64,000 bases of DNA from Rhizobium mesoamericanum STM3625. GTDB lineage: Bacteria > Pseudomonadota > Alphaproteobacteria > Rhizobiales > Rhizobiaceae. Below, one piece after another: positions 17,301 to 25,417 of the stretch (positions within the stretch are counted from its first letter, which is position 1; each line of letters opens with the position of its first letter). The notes beneath the pieces were generated by a model, which worked only from the letters and a program-made list of their open reading frames with translations, was not told the origin of the DNA and ran no database searches. The position numbers and the translations under genes were made by a program. Location of the stretch: NCBI RefSeq assembly GCF_000312665.1, contig NZ_HF536773.1, positions 1,111,468-1,175,467 on the forward strand. Reading direction: 5' to 3'.

Positions 17301-18127
17301 TCCGGATCTATGGCGAGAGCCAACAGCAGTGCCTGCTCCACCCTGCCGGCTTGGAGTTCGGCCTTCATCGCCGCGGAGATGTCCTCGAACTTGGCGTCCT
17401 TGATGTCCTTCTTGCCAAGTTTCCTGTCGCCAAGAATCCGCAGCGCGATGTCGTAGCGGGCAAATCCACGCATGCGCGCTGGCCACATGCCACCAACGGC
17501 CTTGTTGACGATGTTCGAAGTCAGCTTCGGCTCGACGTAGGCTCCCACCTGAGCGATGTTATTGAGGGCGGCATTCTTCTCCTGCGCGGAGGAAATCTTT
17601 GAGCTAACGTCAATTGCTCTCTCCAGGAGGTTTAATGCGGCATCGTGATCGCTCGCGATCTGTCGCGCATAGTTGGCCAGCGCCGATACCTTAAGCTCTG
17701 GCGCCGATAGCGTATCGACAAGATCGTCGATCCGCAGCCTCGTCGCAACCCGTGCATCCGGGTCGCTCGCCTTGTCGGTCAGGCTTGAAAGCGTGGCACT
17801 CAGCGTCCCTGTCGTGACGACGTCAGCGGTAATGCCGTCCGCCGCGAGGTCGGCGATGCTCGCTTTGGCAGCCTCATCACCACCTTCCGCACTTACCGAA
17901 AGCGCAGCAAGCTGATCGCGGGCGCGGTCATAGGCTTTGATCCGCTCGGCAGGTGTCTTCGCCTTGTCGACATCCAGGACAGATTGACGGATTTTTTCGA
18001 CGATCTGCTGAACGCTATCAGATGTCTCAGCGTATAGAGGATACGTCCCGACTGCGCCGAACAGGGCGGTCGCAGTCAAGACAGAGGCGGCCAATCCGGC
18101 GAGGTATCGTTTTCTGCTCATTCGCAT
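14381..18127 (-). CDS. algG: AlgG-like mannuronan C5-epimerase with giant N-terminal helical-repeat domain
   Basis: Codes for 1248 residues. Signal peptide 1-33 (MRMSRKRYLAGLAASVLTATALFGA...). Residues about 35-670 are alpha-helical repeats of TPR/HEAT type (for example AFADSDDLKKAEALLVKI, AREGDVDAAAKIAEEI). Residues about 750-1245 match AlgG of Pseudomonas: GRVSITLGNLSPYESKFMEDLAAG, a right-handed beta-helix, VLYGVDPHDRSQ with the catalytic DPHD (His987), KHGIIISR, GLMLDRDSVDNLLYGN, DGLTFFES and GVRMRNSWDITVHDN. AlgG normally has about 540 residues, so this is the epimerase with a repeat domain of more than 600 residues in front. It would convert mannuronate to guluronate in the periplasm. 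The start is at the ATG with GAGG six bases upstream. The front half may replace the scaffold role of AlgK. Confidence 0.85.
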   Translation of the reverse strand: MRMSRKRYLAGLAASVLTATALFGAVGTYPLYAETSDSVQQIVEKIRQSVLDVDKAKTPAERIKAYDRARDQLAALSVSAEGGDEAAKASIADLAADGITADVVTTGTLSATLSSLTDKASDPDARVATRLRIDDLVDTLSAPELKVSALANYARQIASDHDAALNLLERAIDVSSKISSAQEKNAALNNIAQVGAYVEPKLTSNIVNKAVGGMWPARMRGFARYDIALRILGDRKLGKKDIKDAKFEDISAAMKAELQAGRVEQALLLALAIDPEASEHRADAVNEVLSAALKASEVNLFPVFATSLSDRSDQEDLIVRIVKDRVDANRLIDATAMTDAMERGPGLAEIDFTLASELSDRGLAKMAGQQYDRGTELVKSLSGEAKDAALVAAISGATDLKRFDDAQAFADQLTDMQGASSALGNLAKAFADSDDLKKAEALLVKITTLKDREQALSGIGRAKAREGDVDAAAKIAEEITNDEDKGRVQSEIVRVWARSGKIDDALGLATSIKEPEYRVEALLRLAKEISGKNNAEKASDVVGQAIAYAGAVDKAETRDDLFFDIIDYLSKSNQIELAKKLVSKISDEKLKAKAAGRIASRAALSGDTKSAIAYLDSPPAAADEQLKADVMVAAANDPNYVKTAILAAKDIHDAMLRVRTFRAIAEAQLHHLDRLGWGMGKGDPSDYKDWLKKVALETGDDLSQPSTAVFSDGRMSLRTTSSMGALFTNYGYPDISKTAATTRSMVPLPTPGRVSITLGNLSPYESKFMEDLAAGFTGLSHAARAQGLLYPRIIVIQSGIYTLGSLATQLDSMAGKPLVERDGDIVTLRAPLLVGEGAGLILSGQEASTYRLSATAGAFVAVGGTLYIQDTTVTSWDEALQKPRNSGPDTRGIFRPFIVGWSNSEMYIGGSVLDSLGYAASKSFGLTFSAGPKTIAKARERLRNPTGIVVENYFHNFEYGFYSYEADDISLIGNEYANNVLYGVDPHDRSQRLLIALNTAHDTMVKHGIIISRGVDASWKIGNVVFHNKGSGLMLDRDSVDNLLYGNLSFENVQDGLTFFESSCNLAVANAFVENGRSGVRMRNSWDITVHDNAIVHNKLEAISGYISDLSLAEGEHKRDLVMDPYVPLTTFTASDNLISANGKGIKAAGVSGLTLAQNEFHDQEGRLLDGDARPFEGHVLRFNGRQDVAITSTCRPQRPANYECAFREARFLGENDTLFFDSKTSGNCTDTRGSVQFESFHGKGDSS

Positions 18128-18200
18128 TGACTCCCTCAACTCATGTGTCCTTTTCGGGTTATCGAACTTGCCCGATGCCGTGTGTTCTTGAAGCGTTCCC

Positions 18201-19331
18201 TCATCCATTGGTTTCGGCGGCAGGTTGGCTCCTTGTGCCGGTTGGGCTGATGGCGTTCCTCAACATTTCCGGCAGGCTTGCGGTCACCCACGGGGACTGC
18301 ACAAATCGCACGGTCACAGGCGTTCCGACGATGTGGGAGAGATCGGCCTCCCCAACGTCAATGTTAATCGGGATCTTGTTTCCGGACTGCAGATCGGTAC
18401 TTGTAAGCCTCGGCAGATCCCGGATGGTCGCATTCGAGATCCGCTCGCCATGAGCGAGCTCGACCAGGACACGGGCGCCCTTGTAAAGACGCAACGCCTG
18501 GGAGTAATCGACCATCGCTACGACGTGTGGCTTGGCGTTTTGCATGCTGAGTGAAAGAAGCCGCTGCCCGGCACGGACCTGGCTGTCCAGCGAAACTTGC
18601 ACATCCTGAATAGTGCAGTCGCAGCGGGCCAGCACGGTGACGCTGCGGTTGTTGGCGGTCGGAAGGATCGTCGCCACGGGGTCACCAGCCCTGACGGCTC
18701 CCTGTGTCACGATATTGGTAACCACACCGTCCGACGGCGCGATCACTGCAGCTGAATCGATAGTCACAAGCGCCTCGTCCGCGCCAAAGGTCCAGAGCTT
18801 CTGGTAGAGTGCACCCCATAGGAAAAACAGCAGCCCGAAGCCGAGGATCGCAGGCAGCGCGATACGCAAAGATCGTTTGGCAACGGCTTGGAACCTGTGG
18901 CCCGGAGTTTGATCCTCAGGGCCGGAATCTTTCTTGCGAGAGAGTGGATCGATGGATCGGCCCGACAGATCAAGCACGTCGTTGAGCGTGACGACCTCGC
19001 CTGTCAAATGGGCGTCGCGCACATAGCGCAGAAAGCGAAGCTGTTCCTCCGTCAGCGACATGTACTGGAAGCCGGTGCGTCCCTTCGTCGGGTCGCAGTA
19101 GCGAACCTGTGCCTCCACCCTCAATGTGAAGACAAAGCCATCGAAGGGAAATTCAAGGTCGACCGGAAATGTCTTGAATTCCGGCAGGACCGTCTTGCCG
19201 GTCGCAACACCAATGCCGCCAACCGACCAGTCAAGACAATTGTACCGGTATCCGTCGATGACGCACTTCAAGGGGAGTTTGTAACGTGCGTGCTGGCGCT
19301 GTACATCCGCTTCGAATTTTACGACGTTCAT
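18201..19331 (-). CDS. alg44: Alg44-like cyclic-di-GMP receptor and membrane-fusion-type subunit
   Basis: Codes for 376 residues. N-terminal PilZ domain: R12-x3-R16 (RQHAR) and D34-x-S36-x-x-G39 (DWSVGG), the two motifs that bind cyclic-di-GMP. One membrane helix near 148-170 (LPAILGFGLLFFLWGALY). C-terminal periplasmic HlyD-like part with AAVIAPSDGVVTNIVTQGAVRAGDPVATI. This is the domain order of Alg44, which activates the synthase Alg8 when cyclic-di-GMP is bound. The gene follows alg8 by ten bases. The ATG at 19331 is chosen over the GTG two codons upstream because GAGGGA then lies six bases away. Confidence 0.9.
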   Translation of the reverse strand: MNVVKFEADVQRQHARYKLPLKCVIDGYRYNCLDWSVGGIGVATGKTVLPEFKTFPVDLEFPFDGFVFTLRVEAQVRYCDPTKGRTGFQYMSLTEEQLRFLRYVRDAHLTGEVVTLNDVLDLSGRSIDPLSRKKDSGPEDQTPGHRFQAVAKRSLRIALPAILGFGLLFFLWGALYQKLWTFGADEALVTIDSAAVIAPSDGVVTNIVTQGAVRAGDPVATILPTANNRSVTVLARCDCTIQDVQVSLDSQVRAGQRLLSLSMQNAKPHVVAMVDYSQALRLYKGARVLVELAHGERISNATIRDLPRLTSTDLQSGNKIPINIDVGEADLSHIVGTPVTVRFVQSPWVTASLPEMLRNAISPTGTRSQPAAETNG

Positions 19332-19341
19332 ATCCACTCCC

Positions 19342-20997
19342 TCAATTTATCGGGTCCAGCCCGTAGGCCATTGCAAGTATGGATGTGTCTGGAATTGCCA
19401 ATTGTCCCAGGACGAGGGCGACGATCGTTACGAAAATCATGATCGCGATGACATGTGTAAGTGTGGACGAGGCTTCGCGAACCCGGTTTTCGAACCGTGT
19501 CCGACTATCCACCAGCGTCGTCTTTTGACGCGTCCACTTCTGCTTGTTTAGATGGAAGAAGATGTAGGTCTTGATGATCGATCCGTAGATCTGGTTGAAA
19601 TAAATGAAGAAGGGGTAGAGGGCTGAAACACGTCGGCGCGAATTGAACAGCATCAGCGTCAGCAGATAGCGCGTGACGAGCACCCAAAGAACGTAGATGA
19701 GGAAGGCGAACGGTGTTTCGAATAGTCCGACGAGCACGACCATCGCCAGTCCCGCGAGCGAGGTCCACATCGAGACACGCTGATCGAAGATCGTCCACCA
19801 AGTGAAGAGTCCGGTTTTCGACGATCCCAGTGCCAACGCCCGTGAATTCGTGCGCAGCATGTTGCCGAACCAGCGCACCATCAACTGGGTCGCTGCCGGC
19901 AGGAAGTGTTTCGATGGAGGCTCCTCGACGGTCGCGACGACGACGTCTGGAATGTAGAGCATCTTGTAGCGGTTGCGCAGGAGCCAGAACCAGCTCGACT
20001 TGTCGTCCCCGGTCAGGAACTTCAGCCGACCGAACCGCCAGTGATCGACGTAGTCGGATTCGACCTGCTTTACGAAGTCGGGGTTGCAGATGATCGAGGC
20101 CCTGAACATCGACATGCGGCCAGTCAGCGTCAGCACTTTCCGGGACAACCCGTTCGACGACATCAGGATATGGCGCTGCGCGAAGCGCAAGCTGTACCAG
20201 ATATGGAACTTTGCCTTGCCGTGCACGCGCGAGACTTCGTCCGTGGTGAGCGCGCCAACGCTGCTGTCTGCCCGGAAAAAGCCCACGCATTTGCTGACAA
20301 AATCCGGAGGGACGATCGAGTCGCCGTCGATTACGGCTACCACGTCGTCGGCCTCGGGTTCCTGCCGGGAAATCGCACGAAACGCATAGGCCAGCGCATC
20401 GCGCTTGCCAGTCCCGGCGATGCGTGTGATGACAAGCTGAACATTGCTATCGTCACCGCAGATCAGGCGGTAAAGCAGTTTGACGAGACGCTGGTCGCCC
20501 ATCTCGACGATGGAAGCGACCACGGTTGCGCCTCCTTGTGCACGCTTTGCCGCCTCGAATGCAGCGCGGTAGACGGCTGCAGTGGTGTCGCCGTCGATGC
20601 GGAAACTGGTGACCAGAAGAAAAACATGTTGGTCACCAAGTATGTCGGCGCTTTCACGCATCGCATTCTCGGCCTCGGCACGCATTTTCGGAAACACGAT
20701 CGAGCGATAGATGTTGGAGCGCACAAAATGCGTAAGGCCCCATCCATACCGCCAGACCGCGAGGAACCCGAGACCAAAAAGCGCCCCAGAGTGAGCGCTT
20801 GCAAGACTATCGATCGGTGTAACGGAGGCCATGCCGAGGATAAGAGCAATGTAAGCGAGATGGGCTTCCAGCGTTTCGCTCCAGGCGACCAGCCATGAAG
20901 CGGATGCGGGGTCACGACCGTCGAACGTCTTTGCCAGTAGACGATCTACTGGCGCGGCAACTGCTTCATAGCCATCAGCATCCTGCGTTCCTGCCAT
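19342..20997 (-). CDS. alg8: Alg8-like mannuronan synthase, family 2 glycosyltransferase
   Basis: Inner-membrane processive glycosyltransferase expected to polymerise mannuronate from GDP-mannuronate. The 551 residues have membrane segments at the N-terminus (YIALILGMASV, FGLGFLAVWRYGWGL) and in the last 150 residues. Catalytic landmarks are VVAVIDGDSIVPPD, TTDEVSRV and ATQLMVRWFGN. It shares with Alg8 the segments GLFTWWTIFDQRVSMWTSLAG and YPFFIYFNQIYGSIIKTYIFFHLNKQKWTRQK, which I recognise as typical of the alginate synthase. Followed closely by alg44, its regulatory partner. Confidence 0.9.
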   Translation of the reverse strand: MAGTQDADGYEAVAAPVDRLLAKTFDGRDPASASWLVAWSETLEAHLAYIALILGMASVTPIDSLASAHSGALFGLGFLAVWRYGWGLTHFVRSNIYRSIVFPKMRAEAENAMRESADILGDQHVFLLVTSFRIDGDTTAAVYRAAFEAAKRAQGGATVVASIVEMGDQRLVKLLYRLICGDDSNVQLVITRIAGTGKRDALAYAFRAISRQEPEADDVVAVIDGDSIVPPDFVSKCVGFFRADSSVGALTTDEVSRVHGKAKFHIWYSLRFAQRHILMSSNGLSRKVLTLTGRMSMFRASIICNPDFVKQVESDYVDHWRFGRLKFLTGDDKSSWFWLLRNRYKMLYIPDVVVATVEEPPSKHFLPAATQLMVRWFGNMLRTNSRALALGSSKTGLFTWWTIFDQRVSMWTSLAGLAMVVLVGLFETPFAFLIYVLWVLVTRYLLTLMLFNSRRRVSALYPFFIYFNQIYGSIIKTYIFFHLNKQKWTRQKTTLVDSRTRFENRVREASSTLTHVIAIMIFVTIVALVLGQLAIPDTSILAMAYGLDPIN

Positions 20998-21102
20998 CAG
21001 TCCATGCCTCGGTGATCATGCCATTTATGCTTTCGAGAAGCTTGGGGCTCCTCCTCTGTAGTTCGGCCAGGGATACCGGCCAGCAACCGGCGCCGTGCCG
21101 TG

Positions 21103-22494
21103 TCACCAGCACAGGCCGTGATAGATGACGTTTCTGTTTTCCGGTATTTCGATGCGAGCGAGATCAATGACGGTTACCAGCTTGCCGGCGGTCTCGATCG
21201 CATCCTTGAGACCCGGATACTTGTTGCCGACCACAATGACTTCGGACCGCGCGATAACATCCTTGATGCTGTCGTGGAGCAGCGGCGCGATGTGCTTGAG
21301 ATAATTGCGGCCTTGGCTCGCATCCCTTGCTGCGTGAGGGTCGTAGATCGACACCTCCTTACCCTTGCCGAGAAAGCCCTCGACGAGCTCCAGCAATGGA
21401 CTTTCCCTGAGATCGTCGGTATCGGCCTTGAAGGTCACGCCGATGAAGCCGATCGTCTCATGCGACGCCGCATCGATCAGCGAACGCGCGTGATCGATCT
21501 GGACGGCATTGGCAAGCCGCGCGGCGTCCAGGACAGGTGTCGGCACGTTCATGGAGCGGCCAAGAGCCGTCAACGCCCGCAGGTCCTTCGGGAGGCAGGA
21601 GCCCCCATAGGCAAAGCCCGGCTTCATATAGGCCCGGGAGATGTTCAAGCGCGTGTCGGAGCACAGCACATCCATGACGACGTGGCTGTCGATGTTCTTG
21701 GCTTTGCAGATGTTGCCGATCTCGTTCGAGAAGCTGATCTTGACGGCATGCCAGCAGTTATTGGCGTATTTCACGATTTCCGCGCTGCGCATCGGAATGA
21801 CATGCGGCGTGACGCCGATATGGGCGACGAGATCCTTGAGCGCGTCAATGGAGCGTGTATCGTCAGCGTACTGCCCGAATACGATGGCACCGGGCTTGTA
21901 ATAATCGGCGATTGCCGTGCTCTCGCGAAGGAATTCGGGGTAATAGGCAACGCCAAAATCATGACCGGCAATCTTCCCCGAAGCCTTCTCCAACGTTGGA
22001 ATGACCAGTTCCTCCATCGTTCCCGGCAGGATGGTCGAGCGCATGACAACGATATGAAAGTCGGCCTTTTGCCGTAGCGCTTTACCAATCTCCTCGCAGA
22101 CCTCACGAACGTGATTGGTGTTCAACGTGCCATCCGGCAGACTCGGTGTTCCAACACAGCAGAACGAGATTTCCGTATCGTTGATAGCGTCCACTGCGGA
22201 ATGGGTTGCGCTCAGCAAGTCGTTTGCATGCGCGCTCTGAAGCAACTCATCTAGACCCGGCTCGACGATCGGAGCCTGGCCTCGGGCCAGGTGCTCGACT
22301 TTGAACCGGTCGGGATCCACCGCGACGACGGCAAAGCCGTCCTTGCTAAGGCACGCGGAGGAGACGCAACCAACATAACCCGCGCCAAATACACTCACAC
22401 GATAAGGACGGGGCTCGACGCTCGGATAGTAATTCTCTAGAGCAGCGACTTTTGATTTGGAGGCAAGGCGGACGGAATTCAGGTCTATTTCCAT
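21103..22494 (-). CDS. algD: GDP-mannose 6-dehydrogenase
   Basis: Oxidises GDP-mannose twice with NAD+ to give GDP-mannuronate, the alginate precursor. The 463 residues show VSVFGAGYVGCVSSACLSKDG (NAD loop), PIVEPGLDELL, FCCVGTPS, VVMRSTILPGTMEELVIP, YPEFLRESTAI, the catalytic cysteine in FAYGGSCLPKDLRAL, and FKADTDDLRESPLLELVE. The C-terminus YHGLCW matches the AlgD ending EGICW, which separates it from UDP-glucose dehydrogenases. The ATG at 22494 has GAGG six bases upstream; an ATG four codons earlier is possible. First gene of the leftward alginate-like cluster. Confidence 0.92.
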   Translation of the reverse strand: MEIDLNSVRLASKSKVAALENYYPSVEPRPYRVSVFGAGYVGCVSSACLSKDGFAVVAVDPDRFKVEHLARGQAPIVEPGLDELLQSAHANDLLSATHSAVDAINDTEISFCCVGTPSLPDGTLNTNHVREVCEEIGKALRQKADFHIVVMRSTILPGTMEELVIPTLEKASGKIAGHDFGVAYYPEFLRESTAIADYYKPGAIVFGQYADDTRSIDALKDLVAHIGVTPHVIPMRSAEIVKYANNCWHAVKISFSNEIGNICKAKNIDSHVVMDVLCSDTRLNISRAYMKPGFAYGGSCLPKDLRALTALGRSMNVPTPVLDAARLANAVQIDHARSLIDAASHETIGFIGVTFKADTDDLRESPLLELVEGFLGKGKEVSIYDPHAARDASQGRNYLKHIAPLLHDSIKDVIARSEVIVVGNKYPGLKDAIETAGKLVTVIDLARIEIPENRNVIYHGLCW

Positions 22495-23361
22495 GTGTAA
22501 CCTCATCTGCGCACAGTTAAAGTTTCCGGAGAATTTGTTCGCCGGAACACATGCTTACAGCATAAGGAAACCCCCAACAGACGTGTTATTGGCCGTCTTT
22601 AGTTGTCGCGGTAAGAATTATGCTAAGCGCAAATATTGATGCTTGCAATAGGTAAAAATTAAACAGAACCAATATAGTTCGAAATCGAATGTATTTTTTT
22701 TCTGAATTAATCAAGACAAATCAACTAATTATGTGAAACTAAAAAAAACACTTTCGGCGCTTGTATCGGGATCAATATCATGCCACCCACTGATTAATCA
22801 TCAGCTGATTTACTGCGAAACCGAAAAGGATCAAATCAATTCCTTCCGTGAGCTTGGAGCGTCCGCTCATATCCTTTCATATATTGCTGCGGTGAAATAA
22901 TTTATACTGTTGCATTCGGTGCCTTTGTGGGGCCGTACCACCGTCCGCCGCAGACATCCCTTCATGTAACCCCATAAGAAACGTTCAGCTTTTTCTGCAC
23001 ATAGTCATGGCATCCGGGCCATGGCGTAATGGAAAGTAGAGCCACCGCTAGGAACCACGGCTTTCCCCCGCAGATCATCGCCCATGTGACGGCTCGAGGT
23101 TACGGCTCAGTCTTCGATGTGCATCAGCAATCTACGAGCTAAGCACTAGGTTCGGTACGATGACCGAAACATCCATGCCCGGATTATTAGGTTGGCTCGA
23201 ATAGTGTTCGCGCGCCAAGACTATCGGGGGCATGAGTCTCGGCCTGAACTGCTTTGCGGCTTCCTATTCAGCATATCCAGGGGTCCTTGTGACGTTCGGC
23301 CGGTGTTCTGGGGTGATTTGACCTGACATCCGTCGGGAATCCTATCTCGCCTCCGTGAGGG
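22495..23361. other. Intergenic region upstream of algD, 867 bases
   Basis: No gene seen. The half near algD (about 22600-22760) is strongly AT-rich with A and T runs and is the likely promoter region of the alginate-like cluster. At 22791-22800 there is a perfect palindrome TGATTAATCA, followed at once by TCAGCTGA (22801-22808), together a candidate regulator site. A short inverted repeat TTCGGT/ACCGAA occurs near 23150-23170. The half near 23362 is GC-rich without open frames of note. Confidence 0.5.
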
Positions 23362-25080
23362 TCATCCACCTCGGTTCGCGCCCGGAGTCTCTTCACCGCT
23401 GTTCGCAAGATCGGCCACCATCTTTTGTGCCAGGTATCGCTTCAGCCGGGCAATTTGGTCTGCCGACCATCCCTTCACGTCGCTGACATTGATCCACGCG
23501 TCGACATAGTGCTCGGGCGCATAAACATGCCCGTAGCCGATCGGCGTCGTCGTCGCCACCGCCATGTCCAGCGCCAGTTGCAGCATGGTCACGACAGGAT
23601 ACCAGCGCAAGTCCGGCGAAACGTCGGGACCCCGCGGGCCAGCCATCCAGTCGGGCATCCGGTAGAGGTCGCGGTAGTCGAAGAAGGTGACAGGATCGCT
23701 AGCGTATTGAAGATAGACGATGCGTGTTCCCCCCCAGGGCGTATCCGCAGGCAGTTTGGATCCCTGCTGGTTCATGAATCGAACAAAAGAGCCATCGCGA
23801 TATTGCGGCAGCCATGCGGGCGAACCGGCAGCTCGCCTCTCGGTTACGGAGCGCCACAACTTGTTCTCGAACGGGGGACCGCTCCACAGCGCTCCATCAA
23901 TCGGATTTCCGAGCATTTCCAACAGTTCCAAAGATTTTTCGGAATTCAGGGAGCCAAGGCTGAGACCATGAACGTAAAGCCTGGGCCTCCGGTCCTTGGG
24001 TAGCGTCGACCAATAGTTGTAAACCTCGACGAATAGGGCACGAGCGGCGTTCGCGCCGTATTCCGGCTCGATGATGAGCGAGAGCGGGCTGGAAAGATAG
24101 GAGTATTGAAGTGCAACGCTAGCGACATCGCCAGCATGCAAATATTCGACGCTGTCCATCGCTGCAGGATCAATCCACCCGGTGCCGGTCGGCGTAACGA
24201 CGATAAGGACAGAGCGGTCGAAGCCATGGACGCGCTTCAACTCCTCCAGCGCGAGTTTTGCCCGTTGCTCTACAGTCTCGGCCGCCCTCAGCCCGACGTA
24301 GACGCGGATCGGCTCAAGCGCGCTTCGACCGGCAATGGCGCTGATGTCTGCGGCCGTTGGTCCAGACGTAATGAATTCACGGCCCGCGCGCCCCAGCTCA
24401 TCCCATTTCAGCAGGGAGGCTGTACTCCCGGTTTTGAAAGGCTCCGTCGGCTGCGGGCGTTCCGGCTCGATCAAGGAATCATATTCCTCGAAGGAGGAGT
24501 CAAGCAGGTGAAACGCGGAGCGGAGGAGTAAGCCATTCGCAACAGTCCAGAACAGGACGACCGCAGCGGCGAAACCAATGACTTGTGACACCCTGCGCGG
24601 AAAAAAACGGCGTAGCCGTGTCGAAACCGCGCGGAACACCAACTGGAACAATCGCGCCAGGGCCATAACCGAAAGAAAGGTCACCGCCGCGACAAAGAAG
24701 ACGTGAAGCGGGCCGACACTCGCGACTGGCTCGAGTTGCATGAACTTGCGAATGGAATTCTGCCAAGCAGTCGTCCACGACGATACTGTGCCAATAACAA
24801 CAGCACAGAAGACCACAACGACAAGCCTGATGTTGTCTCGGGCTATCCCGCTCGCCTCAGGTAGTTCCATGAACGCCCACAGCCTGCGGCAGAAGATACC
24901 AATGCCATAGCCCGCAGCAAAACAAATCCCCGAAAGCACGCCCTGGGTCAAATAGGTTCGCGGAACGAGTGTTGGAGTAAGAGAGGCGACAAAGAACAGG
25001 GTACCCAACACCAGCCCACTGCTTGAAAGCGACAAGAATTCAGCCAGTTTCAAAGACTTGGGCTCATCCAACTCCCTCAT
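23362..25080 (-). CDS. Membrane protein with C-terminal alpha/beta-hydrolase-like domain
   Basis: Codes for 572 residues. The first half has about five hydrophobic segments (SSSGLVLGTLFFVASL, GICFAAGYGIGIFC, LVVVVFCAVVIGTVSS, FFVAAVTFLSVMAL, VIGFAAAVVLFWTVANG). The second half reads as a soluble hydrolase domain with LYVHGLSLGSLNSEKS, a GxSxG-like nucleophile turn, and DGALWSGPPF. I recognise the two-part architecture of the Abhydrolase_9 family of integral membrane proteins, of unknown substrate. The start at 25080 has GAAGG upstream; a longer frame reaches 25116. It is alone on its strand and not obviously tied to a pathway. Confidence 0.8.
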   Translation of the reverse strand: MRELDEPKSLKLAEFLSLSSSGLVLGTLFFVASLTPTLVPRTYLTQGVLSGICFAAGYGIGIFCRRLWAFMELPEASGIARDNIRLVVVVFCAVVIGTVSSWTTAWQNSIRKFMQLEPVASVGPLHVFFVAAVTFLSVMALARLFQLVFRAVSTRLRRFFPRRVSQVIGFAAAVVLFWTVANGLLLRSAFHLLDSSFEEYDSLIEPERPQPTEPFKTGSTASLLKWDELGRAGREFITSGPTAADISAIAGRSALEPIRVYVGLRAAETVEQRAKLALEELKRVHGFDRSVLIVVTPTGTGWIDPAAMDSVEYLHAGDVASVALQYSYLSSPLSLIIEPEYGANAARALFVEVYNYWSTLPKDRRPRLYVHGLSLGSLNSEKSLELLEMLGNPIDGALWSGPPFENKLWRSVTERRAAGSPAWLPQYRDGSFVRFMNQQGSKLPADTPWGGTRIVYLQYASDPVTFFDYRDLYRMPDWMAGPRGPDVSPDLRWYPVVTMLQLALDMAVATTTPIGYGHVYAPEHYVDAWINVSDVKGWSADQIARLKRYLAQKMVADLANSGEETPGANRGG

Positions 25081-25417
25081 GCGCCTTCTCTCCGTCACTG
25101 GATCCCATCTGGCCACCTATGTGAACCAGCACATGGCGCCAGACTACGCGCGATGAGTCCAGCGAAAAATCCCAACCGTGCGTCGCGCATTTTGCTCGAA
25201 GAGGCTGCGACGGTCCGTCCGGCGCTGCCTCCGGTCAGATCGGACCTCGAAGGGAGCTGCGACACGGATGAATGCCCTGGTCCCAGCCAGAGCCGGAGAG
25301 CGTGGAGATATTGGCCGGGGGCGAAATGTTGTATAGTGTAAAAGCCTGGGTTGCTGGGTACCGCGGAGCGGTTAGAGCACTGCACCGCCTGCATTGGGTT
25401 CAACCGGAGCCATAAAG
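25081..25417. promoter_or_regulatory. Divergent intergenic region, 337 bases
   Basis: Lies between two divergently transcribed membrane-protein genes, so it must hold at least one promoter for each, but I cannot name a clear -35/-10 pair. No RNA gene or repeat was recognised. Confidence 0.35.
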
